A DNA stretch of 64,000 nucleotides, from NCBI GenBank assembly GCA_036346395.1, contig CM070594.1:59009519-59073518 (forward strand). The letters run 5' to 3'. The notes under the pieces were generated by a model. It saw only the letters and a program-made list of their open reading frames with translations, ran no database searches and was not told the DNA's origin. Every line of letters begins with the position of its first letter. Within the stretch, counting starts at the first letter, position 1. This DNA is from Hsuehochloa calcarea (Eukaryota > Streptophyta > Magnoliopsida > Poales > Poaceae). Of this stretch, positions 22,590 to 34,130 are shown piece after piece. Position numbers and translations under genes: made by a program.

Positions 22590-22712
22590 TGGGGAGGGTG
22601 TCGAACCTGCGGGACGCCGACGTGCTGCTCTACTTTGTCTCCATCGACGTGCTCTAGTCCAAGTTCGCTGCCGCAGGCCTCGACGACAAGGACGTCGTCC
22701 CCCTCAGCTGTA
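22590..22712 (+). pseudogene. Class III peroxidase fragment A in CACTA element
   Basis: One frame reads GRVSNLRDADVLLYFVSIDV, a stop, and then SKFAAAGLDDKDVVPLS. This matches the peroxidase segment that leads up to the proximal heme-ligand motif (usually LVALSGAHT). The heme His itself is not included. The in-frame TAG and the truncation make it non-functional. It stops at CTCAG followed by intron-like sequence. Confidence 0.72.
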
Positions 22713-22814
22713 AGCAAACAAACTTCTTCTTCCTCGATAACTCAATCGATCATGGTAGCTAACCTATGGGTGCACGTACATAAATGTTAAATGGGTGCAG
22801 TAGCTCACATCCGC

Positions 22815-22990
22815 AATGGCTTCGTCGTCATCGCCTCCGACGCCGTGCTCTACAACAATACCTCCACCGTCGACGTCGTTGACTCCTACTCGGGCCTCCT
22901 CAGCACCCTCTTCGCTGACGCCATGGTCAACATGGGCAGCATCGGGGTACTCACAGGCCGCAAGGGGGAGGTTAGGAATGTTTTTGTATG
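22815..22990 (+). pseudogene. Class III peroxidase fragment B in CACTA element
   Basis: One frame reads SDAVLYNNTSTVDVVDSYSG, then LFADAMVNMGSIGVLTGRKG and EVRN. This is the C-terminal signature of secreted plant peroxidases (family pattern: AMVKMG, then LTG, G, E, R, N, C). The final Cys has been replaced by the run into element sequence. Together with fragment A it represents two captured exonic pieces of one peroxidase gene in the same orientation and order. Confidence 0.78.
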
Positions 22991-23399
22991 GAAGTGATGC
23001 CTTTTTCATGTATTTTCAATAGTATCTGAAGATGAAAAGCTCATATAAACTGTGATGGTACCAACTATGAAACATTCAAAATCTGATTTTTTTTTTTGCA
23101 ATAAACAAATTATCACGACGATTCTGAATAAGAACCGTACGTGATAATTACTATCACAAAAAACTATCATACACGATTCTGAACAAGAACCGTCTATGAT
23201 AATTACTATCGCAGATGGTTCTGAACAAAAACCGTTTGTGATAGTTACTATTACAGACAGTTCTGAACAAGAACCGTCTGTGATACATTTTTTCATAGAC
23301 GATTTGAAAACCGTCTGTGATGACCGTCTGTTATCACATGCACATAAATCCAAACGGTTCAAAAAACCGTCTGTGATGAGGTTTTGTGTAGTAGTGATT

Positions 23400-24612
23400 T
23401 CCTCTATTTACTTGGATTTGTTAATTGGGGCATGATGTGTGATAGGCTCGTTCGGTTGTGCAGTCTGATTTTTTTTTGGGGTGGGGGAGTTGAAGTAAAA
23501 CAAACAAGTTATAAAATCTCTATCGAACTGTATGTGTATTGCTAATTTTTAAAACTGATCTTTAGTTAAAACATAAGAAATAGAAGGGTATGGACTGTGA
23601 TATGCTCAACTGAACTCATTACCTGATTGTAGACATTGTACACATTTGATGCAACTGCACAATCTTTGATCAGTGGTTTGGAGAACCACACATATAACAA
23701 GTTCGCTGACCCTGCTTATCCAAAAAAGAAACTTGAGGTGGGCATTATAACATAAAATATAGCAATTTTGTTAAGCAAAATAGACACATTTGCACCTAAC
23801 TCGAAGCATGTTGTTCTACATGCATCCTATATTAACTTTTCTGTAAGACGAGGACATAAATTGGTTCGTATGTAAACCAAGGTAGAAAATTTTTCCCTTC
23901 GGGATTTATGCTAACTTAGGTATGTACTATTAAGAACAGAGTATGATTTGGTCAGAATTTTTCTTTGTCTATTTACCAAAGTAGATATAGTTGTCATAGG
24001 AAATTTGAATTAGCTATGTTGTATAGCTTTATGCTGAACCATTAAGTGGTCAAATTGAATGACTATAATTGTCGAACAAAGAAAATGTGGCAGAAGTGTA
24101 TCTGAAGAAACTATAGTGTTATTTATTTATTTGGCATAGCCCTATTGAAATTTGAGTTCACATCTTTGTAGGAATTGAGCTACCCATGGGTGATCTTCGT
24201 GTTTGTACTTAAGCTTATAAATTTCTTTTTGTGAGTTTTGTTTTGTCATGGAGGTTGTATGTGAGGACTACTATTGGAGGTTGAAGGGCGTTGGAAAAGG
24301 TTGTTTGCTAGGACTACCATTGGAGGTTGTGGAACCATCAGAGCCACATCTAACAATCCTGTAAGCCTCCTGGATCTTCCTGTTCCGCATATAATTTATG
24401 ACAATTTGTTATTAATGTTTGTGGGTATTGTGCAGTGAAATTTAATAGAGTGAGATGACAAAGCATGATGGAACAAATTCTATATACTACTGAACAATTA
24501 TAGATATTTATAACCTAATGTCATTTCATGCTCATCTTGAGAATGTTCTTTCGTTAAATCTCTTGTTTTTTTCATTGGATTTTATTGCTCCCAGGGTGCA
24601 TACTGCTGGATT
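23400..24612. other. Intergenic with possible exon remnants
   Basis: AT-rich DNA between the CACTA element and the gypsy element. Apart from the exon-like piece at 23633-23737 I see no reading frame. ATTAC at 24613-24617 is the target duplication of the gypsy element. Confidence 0.4.
23633..23737 (+). pseudogene. Exon-like 35-codon segment, gene unknown
   Basis: An open segment of exactly 35 codons is bounded by TTGTAG before it and GTGGG after it, giving AG and GT splice signals. It encodes TLYTFDATAQSLISGLENHT followed by YNKFADPAYPKKKLE, which is well-composed protein-like sequence. I do not recognise the family. No neighbouring exon was identified with confidence. It could be a leftover exon of a host gene broken by the insertions on either side. 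Confidence 0.35.
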
Positions 24613-24617
24613 ATTAC

Positions 24618-25468
24618 TGTCGGTGTATTAGAACCGATCTTACGTAAAGATTGTTTGATTCGGGGTCTCCTAGAGATGAAATCACGCAGAGCGATTGACA
24701 CGGGATTTTTATACAGGTTCAGGCCTTCTCCGGGGAGAATAACAACCTTACTCCTGTGTGTGTATGGTATTGACTGTATTCTTGATAATCAAGCAAGAAA
24801 CTAAGACTATTACAAAGAACAGTACTTGTGTTTCTCCTTGACTCGCTCTGTTTCGCCCTCCTTTTCACCCTCTGATTGATATCTCTATATAGTCGTGAAG
24901 GAGTAGCCGTTTTGTCCTGCGGAAGAGGCGCCTAATTAATCCAAAGAATGGGCGATGATGGCGTAATTACCGCGCATTGGCTTCTTCACGCCGTCCGCGC
25001 TTATCTTTCGAGGTAATGGGGTATTTAAGCACTATTACTACCCTAATAATAGTGCATGTGGACCGTCCGATTCCTTAATCAATTGGACCCACTTGCTTGT
25101 AGGTTTGATTATAAGGTGGTCGTGGTTGACTTGGTCGAAAGCGTAACATACGATTAGGTACAAGTCGTAATGCAGCTTACGAGATAATAGTCGAGAAGGA
25201 CTTACGAAGGTAATGGTCGAGAAGGACTTACGATCGGGTAATGGTCGAGAAGGGCTTACGACGTGTAGTGGTCGAGAAGGACTTATTTAACCATGACATA
25301 GTCGTAGTAAGACTTACGACTATGGGGTGATTGTAGGAGAACTTACAATCACTTGGTAGGCCTTCCCTTATGAATATAAGGGTACTTCTGGGGACTATGT
25401 GACATCATATTTACCCATAATAAGAATTTTAGATAAAAGATAAAATGAGGATTATCAGATCCTCGTCA
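24618..25468 (-). repeat. Left LTR of gypsy element (3' LTR)
   Basis: Starts TGTCGGTGTATTAG and ends CCTCGTCA. The right half (about 25130-25370) holds a row of repeats of about 25 bp, each with GTCG(TA)GAAGGACTTACGA, whose ends are inverted relative to one another (GTCGTA and TACGAC). Confidence 0.92.
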
Positions 25469-25490
25469 TCTAGCCCCCCAGCTTCAAGTG
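25469..25490 (-). other. Polypurine tract of gypsy element
   Basis: On the minus strand, next to the 3' LTR, the sequence reads GCTGGGGGGCTAGA. The other gypsy block has a similar tract, TTCGGGGGCTAGC, before its LTRs, supporting one lineage for both. Confidence 0.75.
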
Positions 25491-25620
25491 AGAGTAACTT
25501 ACTTGGTGAAGGATTTGCAAATGGTCCTATGACTATGAAAATATCGCGGAACCATGGTCGAAGGAAAAACTCTTCGATATTTGAGTGCTACTTTGACCAG
25601 AAATTTGCTTGGCCAGAAAG

Positions 25621-26112
25621 GTTGCTTACGATTATCAAATAGTCGTAAAAACCTCTACGACTGTGAGGTGGTCATAGTAGGGCAATCGGAGAAAAACCCT
25701 TTCCGATTGTTACTTCATTCGACCAGAAAGACTTGGTCAAGAAAGTAATTTCGCTTGGAGGTGACAAAACGAACCTAATTTTCTCGAACAGACCATCTAG
25801 GGAATTACAAACGACTCCCACAGATTTGTCGATGACACGGTTCCCGAAGCGGTTGCAATCGTGAAGATTGCTTACGACTATCAAAAAGTCGTAAAAACCC
25901 CTATGACTGTGAAGTGGTCGTAGTAGGGGGATCGGAGAAAAAACCCTTCCGATTGATACTTCCTTCGACCAGAAAGACTTGGTCAAGAAAGTAATTTCGC
26001 TTGGGGGTGACAATACGCACCTAAATTTCTCGAACAGACCATCTAAGGAATTGCAAACGACTCCCACAGACCTGTCGATGAGACGATTCCCGAAGCGGCG
26101 GCAATCGTGCGG
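25621..26112. repeat. Two tandem copies of a 247-bp unit
   Basis: 25621-25867 and 25868-26112 match along their length, for example GACCAGAAAGACTTGGTCAA in both and CTCGAACAGACCATCTA in both. The unit also contains the GTCGTA/TACGAC phrases of the LTR. It lies between the polypurine tract and the start of the antisense gene, so it may be part of that gene's upstream region. Confidence 0.88.
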
Positions 26113-26263
26113 TTATAAAACTCACCGGGATTTAGACATAGAGTTTTTTACCTTTTCCCCAAATTGTTCCCATCGTTCTTTAGGTTTTCACCTTCTCCGC
26201 CTCAGACTCAACTTCGTCTTCTCCGCCGCCAACCTAATCTAGAACTTTTTGTTTCTGAGAGAA

Positions 26264-29200
26264 ATGACCAAGAAAGTTTCCGAGTGGGAAGAGTCGGAGA
26301 TGGATGCAGCGAAGATCAAAGTCTTGGTCGACGCTGGGAAGATTCCAGAGAAGGCTCTGGTGAAATGGATTCCGGCTATTGGGCAAAGATCGCCGTCGGG
26401 GAAAATAGGCAAACCCCGCCTTCCAAGCATACTGTGAGTGCGGCCTCCGATCGTCGCTCACCCTTTCTTACGATGGTACTCGAGATTTTGGAGTGGAATT
26501 AGTGAACCTAGGTCCTAATTCCATTACCATGCCGAGTATCTTCGTACTGCAGGCGAGGCGATTTGGGGATTCCGCGGACCTCGAGCTTTTCCAAGATATT
26601 ATGGGATGGCTCGACAAACCGAATCGCCGGAAGTCATGGCTCAAGCTCCACGACTTGAAGTCGAGGGAGTACATTCAGAGTTTCACTCGGTCTTCATGGC
26701 CGGGATGGAGAAAGAGGTGGTTTTACTGGAAAGTCACCGCAGAAGACAGCCTCTCTTTCGCGGGGAAGGCTGCCGAGAAGAAATCTTCACGGGATTCGAC
26801 TCCTGAAGATATCAGCCGGATGGCATGTGGTAAAAGATTTTATCACACGCCGAATTAGTCCCTTGAAGAAACGAGCATATCCTATGTGGAGATACTCGGG
26901 GAGAGGAGACCCGACCAGGGACTACGACGAGGCTAAGTGAATCTCCGACTTAGCATTCGGTTTGGTCTTTCTCAATATTGTCTAATATTTTTATATGTTT
27001 ACACAGATCTTTCACAGGCAGAGATTGACTCTACGGTCAAACTCATCTGTTAGAAATCTCCGCCACTCCGAGTGGCGGTTCCTCGAATCATTGCGGCTTT
27101 GCCCGCAGATGAAAAGATAGAGCGCCTAAAGGTAATCAAAAAGTTGATTTTTTCTTTAGGATTTTATAGTCGTAGAAGAACTTACGACTAATGGTGATCG
27201 TAGAATATCTTACGATCAAGAAAATATCGTAGAAAAACTTACGATTTGGCACTGGTCGTAGAAAAACTTACGACTGATCAGTAATTCTTCTTTTCCTGTT
27301 TTGTTTTACAGAAAGTAGGCATGGAAAATCGTCAGGACGACGAGGAAGTCGCACTAATGACCATTGGCGCAGGGTTGTCGAAAGACAAAGGCTCGGCTCC
27401 TCCATCTAAGAGACGTCGACTTGCAAAATCCGCCGACAAGGGAGGAGCAAGCTCGAGCTCTGGTCTTTCGACTGCACTCTACAAAGCTCGCGCGCATATA
27501 GCCATAATCAAGCCGAGGTCGCAACTATCGGGCCGAGGAGGTTGAAGCAGCTGAATCTTTTAAGCGCAAACCTCGCAAGGCTAAGGTACCCTTCTATTAT
27601 GACAAGGAATCTTTCGCAGTTGCTGCCACTCCTAGTTTTGTTAAGCAACTGGAAAAGGAGATCCGAAAGATTTTATGTCTTTTGTGAAGGACGATGTTTC
27701 CAAAGACAACCGCAATGAGGGTAGTGTCGCTTTGGAATGGTCGAGACCGATCTCGCCATCCCGAGTGAGAGACCGAGCTATGGTTCCTCGCCAAACTCTA
27801 CGACCGCACGTGGTCGTAGCCGGGCCCATTGTTGAACCTCGACTGCACGTGGTCGTGGAGAAGAAGAAGTCCTCCGCTGGGAGGATTAGTCCTGGTTAAG
27901 ACCGTGCAGAGGTATGTGAAATGTACTAAAGTGTATGAACAACATTTACCTTTTCCTTTTCACAACCCGATTTGCTTTTCTTTATTTTAGTCCGACTCCT
28001 TCAAATTTCCTGAATGCTTCCGTTGAGAAGCCCATTGTCACCTCTTCAGTTGCTGGAGAGGTAACAATGGAAGTGGTTGAATGATCTTCCTTGACCCAGG
28101 TGGCTCCCGAAGTGGTTTCTCCAATTGCTGAGGTTGTAGCTATGACTACTGAGGTCATAACTACGACCACTGAGAGGGCAGCTGCGACTACCGAGGTCGT
28201 AGCTACGACCACTGAAAGGGTAGCTACGACCTCTGAAATGGTTGTAGAGACCACGAGGCACCGCAAAGCCTCCGGTCAAGGTGAGGATGACTCAGACACC
28301 GTGGTTTAAAGGAAGTCGTGGCGGATATTCCTTCGGTGTCCAAAGAGAAAGTGCACTCTGTAATCAGAGGATGAAGAATATTTCAACTTCTGTGCTGACT
28401 TCTTTGGGCCTACTTCCATCATAGGGTCTGCTGCTTTCAGATCTCACGACCGAGTCCCCCATCCCAAGGATATTCCAAATAGAGGAAATACCTTCGACAA
28501 TGAGCATCTTAAGAAAGTTTGGTGGGATCAAGTCGCGAGGGTAGACAAGCTGCAGAACCCGGAGTTGGTGTACTCGACCTTCGCTAGGTCAACCATGAAT
28601 GTAAGTATTTTTAGGATACTTATATATGTGGCTTTCCTTTCTTCTCTTTGCCTTCTTTTGCGTAAAGCTCAGAGCAAATTGCCGTTGTCGGTGAGTATCA
28701 TCGACAACTTTTAGAGCTACGATAAGAGAAAGAAGAACTCTGCATACAGGCAGAGAGATGGTAAGTTACTGTTATTCATAGTCGTTTTCGACTTGACTAC
28801 TCGTATAGTTTTTACGAGAGTTGTCATGGAAAAACTCATGACAAAGTGCCTGGCCAGAAAGAGCTTACGACTACTTACGACTGTAGTGGTCGAGAAAGAC
28901 TTTCGACTATGACATAGTCGTAGAAAAACCTACGACTAGGTTAGTGGTTGTAGAAGGACTTATAACCGATTGGCTGATGTTCATATCCACTTTTGCCTTC
29001 TGTAGGCTAAAAAGTGACACGAAGACCTTAGCTGACTCACTGGATTATGAAAAAGAGGAGTCGAGAAAGCTAAGGGAGGAAGTAATAGTCCTCTCGGATA
29101 GACTTCGAGAAGTCATCTCTGCATCTAGAAGATTGCAGGAAAAAATAAACAGTAAGTGCTTAACTTAAGACTGCTTTTGAATTTGACCTTTACCCAACTC

Positions 29201-29900
29201 TCATTTCTTTTCCAGAAAAAGAAGATGAGATGAGGAAGCTCCGGACCGAAGTTGGAGAAAAGTCTTTGGTCATTCAGGAGTTTTCTCGCATCTCCAAGAA
29301 TAAGGATCAGGAACTCGAGGGCTTGAAAACTCGAATAACAGGTAAGTAATTCTTTACCTGTCGTTCTTTCCGAGTATTTTCCCTTTTCTAATGTTAATTT
29401 CTTTTTCAGAAATTGCTGCCGAATTGAGAAGTCTTGAGACTGAAGTAAATGAGAAGACTTTGATCTACAACGAGTCCGTCCGCATTGCTAAGATGAATGC
29501 AGAGGACATCAGATCATGGGAGAAAGAGCACGCTGAAACCATTGCTTCCCATCAAGAAGAGGTCAAGAAATTGGATTCTCAATTAGTAGGTAAGAAATAC
29601 TTTTACCTACAATTATCTTTGTGTTATCTTCCTCTAGAAGTTTATTTTTGTTTGACCTGTTTTATTCTTTTCAGAACAAGTGGTCGAAAACAAGAAACTT
29701 GCGAGGCTTCGACTGCACTCCAACAGAGATGGAATTGAAGACTAGTCTTCAAGGCAACATCACACTCTCAACAATGTACTTGGTGAGCTACATTCGAGGA
29801 AAAACTCCTCGAGAAGATATCGTAGTCGCTCACATAAGTACCATTGGGGAACAAGTCGGAACCTTGCAAGAAATGGTGACCACTCAAGGCTAATCAAGCC
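26264..29900 (+). pseudogene. Antisense extra gene, Transposase_28-like with coiled coil
   Basis: Plus-strand gene opposite to gag-pol. It starts MTKKVSEWEESEMDAAKIKV at 26264. After a frameshift near 26440-26490 it gives LVNLGPNSITMPSIF and KSREYIQSFTRSSWPGWRKR, which match the corresponding gene in the second gypsy block (ELINLAPNAIANLSIFVY there). This is the family pattern of the putative gypsy-type transposon domain. Later exons, separated by introns with GT-AG ends, encode a Ser/Lys-rich linker (27312-27545), a TTE/VVATTTE repeat (28091-28309), and heptad-rich coiled-coil exons at about 29007-29152, 29217-29340 and 29410-29589. The role of such genes is not established. Frameshifts suggest it is dead here, although sequence error is possible. 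Confidence 0.72.
28110..28262 (+). repeat. Short tandem repeat in antisense gene
   Basis: Imperfect repeats of about 30 bp built on GAGGTCGTAGCTACGACCACT encode a run of TTE/VVATTTE units. The DNA unit is itself palindromic (GTCGTAGCTACGAC) and uses the same GTCGTA/TACGAC words as the LTR repeats. Confidence 0.75.
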
Positions 29901-31160
29901 GAATCAATAAGGGAGGTCGTCGAAGCCGCAGTAGTTACGCTTTTTAAACTTAAAGCTCAAGACCCCGCCTTAATGTGCAACCAATCGGCCGACTTCGAGT
30001 GCCCCGAATCGAGGCAAGTCGTCTGATTGAGGAAATGCAATTGCTATAAAAAGGTGGCGAGGAAATGCGATTAGGCACTCCCTTCGTGAGTAATCTTGTA
30101 ACGATTTTGTAAGGCGCATAGCTTCATTGATGAGAAATATATGATCCAACTTGTTTCATGCAAATCATCTTGTCGAGTGGTTAGCAATCCCAAAGATAAC
30201 TAACGAATGAAAACCAAGGACCAAGTTAAATTAATAACTTTATCCTAGGCCATCTTGTTTTCGCAAATCATCTTGTCGAGTAGTTAGTAACTCAAAAGAT
30301 AATAAACGAATGAAAGACTAAGAATTGAAGTCAAATTAATAACTTTATCCTAGCCCCCGACTATTTGCTTAGCTTGTTTAGACAATCTAAGTAAATAGTG
30401 TGTGAAATGGTGTTTCTGAAAACAGAGAGAGGTTTGTTTAACTTATAGTTTTTGTTATGGTTGTCAAGCACTGGTCGAAAGAGTAGAAACGACTCGACAC
30501 TAGGAAGTTCCTTCTAGTGGGCAGGACCACGTGCAGAGAGGAAAGGCTTCGACTAGGTGATGTTATCATCTCCGACTAGTTTAATCGAACCAAGAACAGC
30601 AACTTGAGTTAAGCAAACGTCTTAGAGGACTTTAATAATCCGTTCGCCCTTTTTTGGTGGACTCGATAAGTTTTTTCCAGTAGCAAAAGTGGGAGACTGA
30701 GCAACGCTAGGAAGTTCCTTCTAGTGGGCAGGACCACGTGCAGAGAGGAAAGACTTCGACTAGGTGTATCTCTTCCCTCGACCAGTTAAAACGAAACGAG
30801 TACACTAAAAGTGGTCGAATAAATATAAGAAAGTGCACTCTACTTAGAAATTTTTTCGGAATTACTGGAAAAATAAACTAAGATGGGAAGAGTTGGCTTT
30901 GAGATCAATTCGACTAGATAGAACCCGAGTTCTCTGTATTGGCAACAAAAGTGAGTAACGAGTCGATGCTAGGAAGTTCCTTCTAGTGGGCAGGACCACA
31001 TGCAGAGAGGAGAGACTTCGACTAGATGATGTTACTTGCCTTTCGACCAGTTGTAAAAAAACTGGGTGTTTTTTGTTCATAGTCGAAAGATTTATCAAAG
31101 CACTACTCAAAAATAAGACAAAAGAGGTAGAAGGAACCTGGACCTTTATTGCCTGAGAGG
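29901..31160. repeat. Non-coding spacer of gypsy element with repeats
   Basis: A unit of about 105 bp occurs twice (about 30150-30250 and 30253-30357; shared phrase TAATAACTTTATCCTAG). A unit of about 70 bp occurs three times (about 30495-30565, 30700-30770 and 30965-31030; shared phrases CTAGGAAGTTCCTTCTAGTG and GGGCAGGACCAC). No protein motif is seen. It separates the 3' ends of integrase and of the convergent antisense gene. Confidence 0.8.
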
Positions 31161-31164
31161 TTGG

Positions 31165-32350
31165 TCACACATAGAATTTTATGAATCGGTCGATGTTCCA
31201 AGAATTTGAGAGAACCAGTCCGTCTTCCATTGCTAGTCGTACCGACCCTGGCCGAGTGACTTCGACCACTGTGTAAGGGCCTTCCCACTTGGGAGAAAGT
31301 TTATTCCGATTAGACTTGGATTGGCAGAGCCTCAATACCAAGTCACCTACAGCGAGGCTGCGAGGCCGGACCTTACGATCGTAGTATCTGCGTAGGGCTT
31401 GTTGGTAGACTACTGAACTGATTAAGACCATGTTTCTCCTTTCTTCGAGTAGGTTAATATCATCTGCTCGAAGTTGTTCCTGGTCGGAGTTGTTGAAGGT
31501 TTCAACTCGTGTCGACCGCAATTTTAGCTCCGGAGGAAGCATGGCTTCGGCTCCGAACACTAGAAAGAATGGTGTTTCTCCTGTCGCTCGACTAGTGGTC
31601 GCATTTAACCGCCCATAATCTGTAAGGTAATTCTTGTACCCAAGCCCCGAGCGCTTAACGAGCCGGGTCAAGACTCGGTTTTAATTCCTCTCATTATTTG
31701 GCCGCTTGCACGCTCGACCGCCCGCTGCTTTGGGGATGTGCAATGAAGCATAACATAACTTGGTACCAAACTCGTCGCAAAATTCTCAAATTTTGCACTG
31801 CAAATTGTTTACTATTGTTTGTAATTATCCGACTTAACTCCAAATCGTAATTACGCATCTCATCATGAACCTTTTGTCGCCTGCTGTTATCCGAAGCATG
31901 TGTTCGGCTTCGATCCATTTTGTGAACGTGTCAATAGCCACAAAAAGGAATTCGAAACCTCCTGGAGCTTTGGGAAACGGTCCTAGGATGTCGAGACCCT
32001 AGGTCGCAAAAGGCCAAGAAAGAGGTATTGTCTGTAATGCTTGAGCTGGTTGATGTATCTGCTACCATGCAACCGCATTGACACACTTTTAACCATCTCT
32101 TTAGCATCGCATGAGTGTTGGCCAGTAGAAACCTTGTCGAAAGGCCTTACCGATCAATGTTCTGTAGGAAGCATGCGTCCCACAGATGCCACTGTGTATA
32201 TCATGAAGGAGTGTTATTCCTTCATTTTGTGGAATGCATCGCATAAGTATCCCTTGGATTCCTCGTTTGTAGAGGACTCCTTCGACCAAAGTATACATTT
32301 TGGCTTTTCGGGATAAGCGATCTGCCTCAAGATCATCCTCGGGTACGGAA
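31165..32350 (-). pseudogene. Gypsy integrase remnant
   Basis: From right to left on the minus strand: a zinc-binding N-terminal part (ILLHDIHSGICGTHASYRTL, about 32160-32250), a core with WIEAE and IITNNSKQF where ITDNG is usual (so the second catalytic Asp reads Asn), AHPQSSGR near 31720, and a C-terminal part (31671-31165) with YGRLNATTSRATGETPFFLV, FGAEAMLPPE and WEGPYTVVEV. Frame changes separate the pieces. Confidence 0.85.
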
Positions 32351-32413
32351 CCCTTGTGAAGATACTCGTAGATGGGAGTCATCCAGGTATCCTCGTAATC
32401 TAGTGAGGCCATC

Positions 32414-34130
32414 TCAATAGGAGGTGTCTCTGGTTCTTCGACTAGAGACGGCTTTTGGAGTTGCTCCAAGAAAACTCCTTTGGTATCGCAGATCGGAAGA
32501 AGCCATCCGAGCAAGTTGGTCTGCGAGGAAATTATCCTTTCGAGGGATGAATTGTACCTCGAAACCTAAAAAATGCTTTTCTAGCTTATGTACTTCCGAT
32601 AAGTACCGAGAAATTGTCGAGTTAGAGCACTGGTACTCTTTCCCGACTTGATTCACGACTAATTGAGAGTCTCCTCTCATAAGTAGTCGACGAATCGAGA
32701 GTGCTTTCGTAGCTCGTATGCCAGCTAGCAAACCTTCGTATTCTGCCACGTTGTTAGTGGCCTGAAAGTTTAATTGTATGGCATACTTTAAGGTTTCTCC
32801 AAGAGGAGATACCAGACCACCCTCACCCTCGAGCCACTTAAAGTAAGTGACCCGTCAGTACATCATCCATCGGTCGTGGGAATCAGATCGGGATCCCAAC
32901 AGTTCAGATTTGTCCATTCGCGACAAAGTCCGCCAAGATCTGGGATTTTATGGCCGTCGACACGAAATGGAGGTCGAACTCCCAAGTTCGACCGACCATT
33001 TTGCCATGCGCCCCATTGCTTCCTTATTATGGAGGATTGCTCCCAAAGGAAACTCGACATCACAACTATTTTGTGCGCTCAAAATAATGCCGCAGCTTCT
33101 CAAGACATGAGGAGGGCATATAGAAGTTTTGGACCCGAGGGTAACGCTCCTTAGGCCCGTAAAACTTCCGACGTAGTAAATTGGTCGTTGTACGTTTTCA
33201 CGCTCTACGACCAAGATCGCGCTTGCCGCCTCGTGGCGTGGCGGCTAGGTAAATTAAGAGCGCCTCTTCCGCTTTGGAGAAACCGTAACAGAGCACTCGA
33301 AAGGTACCTCTTGACATCCTCGAAGGCGCTGCTTGCCTCGCTCGACCACTCAAAACCTTCGTGTCTCCCGAGAAGTTTAAAGAAAGGTAGTCCTTTTCTC
33401 CTTGTCGTGCGATGAAACGACTTAAAGCCGCCATGCACCCAAAGTGAGTTTCGACTTCCTTTTTGTGGTCTGAGGGCGATTTGGAGAATGGCCTTTATTT
33501 TCTCAGATTTGCTTCAATTCCTCGCTCGGATACTAGGAATCCAAGCAACTTTCCAAGAAATTCCAAACACACACTTCTCGGATTAAGTTTTAAGCGGTGC
33601 TTTCGAGGTTGTCGAATGTTTCTTGTAGGTCGCTGATATGATTAAATTTCTTAATGCTTTTACTACTAGATCATCAACATAGGCTTCAGATTTCGGCCTA
33701 ATTGAGATGAAAAAGTTGATTGCATCAAGCGTTGAAAAGAAGCATCGCATTCTTTAGACCAAATGGCATTTTGACATAGCAAAAGGTACCAAATGGAGTA
33801 ATGAATGCGGTCTTTTCTTCATCGCTTAGACACATATTAATCTGGTGGTATCCGAATATGCATCTAAAAACTTAATATTTCACAACTCGCAGAGAATCAA
33901 CCAACCGATCGACACGAGGTAAAGGGAAATCATCTTTGGAAAAGCTTTATTAAGATCGGTGAAGTCACGCACATACGCCATTTGCCGCTTGACTTTTGAC
34001 CATTACAGGTTAGCCAACCACTGGGTGGTTGACTTCTCTTATAAAGCCCGCTTTAAGTAGCTTATCCAATTCGATTTAATAGCATCTCGCCGATCAGGCA
34101 AATCTCGTAATTTTTGTTTTACGGTACTTT
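32414..34130 (-). pseudogene. Gypsy reverse transcriptase and RNase H remnant
   Basis: The polymerase active site YVDD is encoded at about 33670-33681. The thumb region reads AALSRFIARQGEK (about 33390-33434). The RNase H region includes RPIYYVGSF (about 33170) and AEYEGLLAGIRATKALSIRR with LLMRGDSQLVVNQV (32749-32640), then FIPRKDNFLADQLARMAS. Much of the palm is unreadable because of small indels. These enzymes would copy element RNA into DNA. Confidence 0.85.

Larger units (their letters stand above)
22176..23396. mobile_element. Non-autonomous CACTA transposon
   Basis: Starts CACTACTACAAAAC and ends GTTTTGTGTAGTAGTG, which is its inverted form, with the 3-bp target duplication ATT on both sides (22173-22175 and 23397-23399). 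Both ends are packed with subterminal copies of ACCGTCTGTGAT in both orientations (about 22205-22490 and 23100-23375), where the transposase of the family would bind. There is no transposase gene. The middle holds host gene fragments (see the next entries). Confidence 0.92.

Noticed and set aside
22200..23390. CRISPR-like array from the repeated ACCGTCTGTGAT words
   Set aside because: The words are in both orientations with irregular spacing and lie within CACTA ends, so they are subterminal transposase-binding repeats of a plant transposon.
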